Positions 39,613 to 40,222 of a stretch of 40,222 nt of DNA are shown here, one piece after another. The DNA lies in contig JAITFK010000003.1 in the NCBI GenBank assembly GCA_031281555.1, forward strand, positions 1 through 40,222, in the 5' to 3' direction. The notes beneath the pieces were generated by a model. It did not search any database. It was not told the DNA's origin and was given only the letters and a program-made list of their open reading frames with translations. The DNA is from Treponema sp. (GTDB lineage: Bacteria; Spirochaetota; Spirochaetia; Treponematales; Breznakiellaceae). The position numbers and the translations under genes were made by a program. The first letter of the stretch is position 1; every line of letters begins with the position of its first letter.

Positions 39613-40166
39613 TGAGTAAGAATTATGTACCCCGGCTTAAAAAGATTTACACAGAGCAAATCGCTCTCGAGCTTTTTAAAGAGTTTAACTATAAATCAAC
39701 CATGCAAATTCCTAAACTGGATAAGATTGTGGTAAGTATGGGTGTAGGCGAGGCGCTGCAGAATAAAAAGCTTTTGGATGCCGCGATTGATACATTAACG
39801 CAGATCACAGGGCAGAAGGCTGTAAAGACAAAAGCCAAAAAGAGTATCGCGAATTTCAAGATCAGGGCAGGTCAGGAAATCGGCGCTAAAGTAACATTGC
39901 GCGGTACAATAATGTATGAGTTTTTCGACAGGCTTGTTAACGCGGCTCTTCCGCGTGTAAAGGATTTTCATGGTATAAATCAGAACGCTTTTGACGGTCA
40001 TGGAAATTATTCACTTGGAATACAGGAACAAATAATTTTTCCTGAAATTGACTTTGACAAGATTGAAAAGGTATCCGGGTTAAATATCGTAATAGTTACA
40101 ACAGCGCAGACAGACGCGGAAGCAAAGGCATTTCTCTCGAAATTCGGAATGCCTTTCAGGAAATAG
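39612..40166 (+). CDS. rplE: 50S ribosomal protein L5
   Basis: [17 protein letters not shown]...[30 protein letters not shown] 39612 overlaps the rplX stop. Confidence 0.97.
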   Translation: MSKNYVPRLKKIYTEQIALELFKEFNYKSTMQIPKLDKIVVSMGVGEALQNKKLLDAAIDTLTQITGQKAVKTKAKKSIANFKIRAGQEIGAKVTLRGTIMYEFFDRLVNAALPRVKDFHGINQNAFDGHGNYSLGIQEQIIFPEIDFDKIEKVSGLNIVIVTTAQTDAEAKAFLSKFGMPFRK

Positions 40167-40174
40167 GAGGTAAA

Positions 40175-40222
40175 ATGGCACGAAAAGCGATGATTATTAA
40201 GGCGCAAAGAACGCCAAAATAT
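40175..40222 (+). CDS. rpsN: 30S ribosomal protein S14, N-terminal part (truncated by window edge)
   Basis: MARKAMIIKAQRTPKY after AGGAGG, in the expected position after rplE. Confidence 0.88.
   Translation, partial: MARKAMIIKAQRTPKY

Overview
The window looks like part of a spirochete (Treponema-like) chromosome; this is inferred from gene content and was not searched. Three zones are visible. (1) About 1-7.6 kb is an AT-rich accessory or defence-like island. It holds the 3' end of a PIN-domain toxin gene and a tightly packed five-gene operon: ParB-like A, PD-(D/E)XK-like nuclease, compact SNF2 helicase, ParB-like B, B12-binding-like radical SAM. It also holds a DUF433 / DUF3990 (ART-like) / small protein / DUF3791 toxin-antitoxin-like cluster and a decayed JetD-like (Wadjet Toprim subunit) fragment with an in-frame stop. 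(2) About 7.8-30.8 kb is mostly ordinary chromosome: hybrid histidine kinase, TIM-barrel isomerase, tRNA-Val(CAC), ankyrin protein, FlgN-like, FliS, RsmG, symporter, aminopeptidase P, HPF, RpoN, nucleotidyltransferase, COG2426 protein, CoaW-like kinase, GH16, GH5, amidohydrolase, IleRS, lipoprotein and zinc-ribbon proteins. (3) About 31.0-40.2 kb is rpsL-rpsG, a 525-bp hairpin-rich gap, then tuf-rpsJ-rplC-rplD-rplW-rplB-rpsS-rplV-rpsC-rplP-rpmC-rpsQ-rplN-rplX-rplE-rpsN(partial). The best candidate for an undescribed system is the five-gene ParB/nuclease/SNF2/ParB/radical-SAM operon at 327-5551. Its function (DNA modification-restriction, or a phage-derived module) is inference only.
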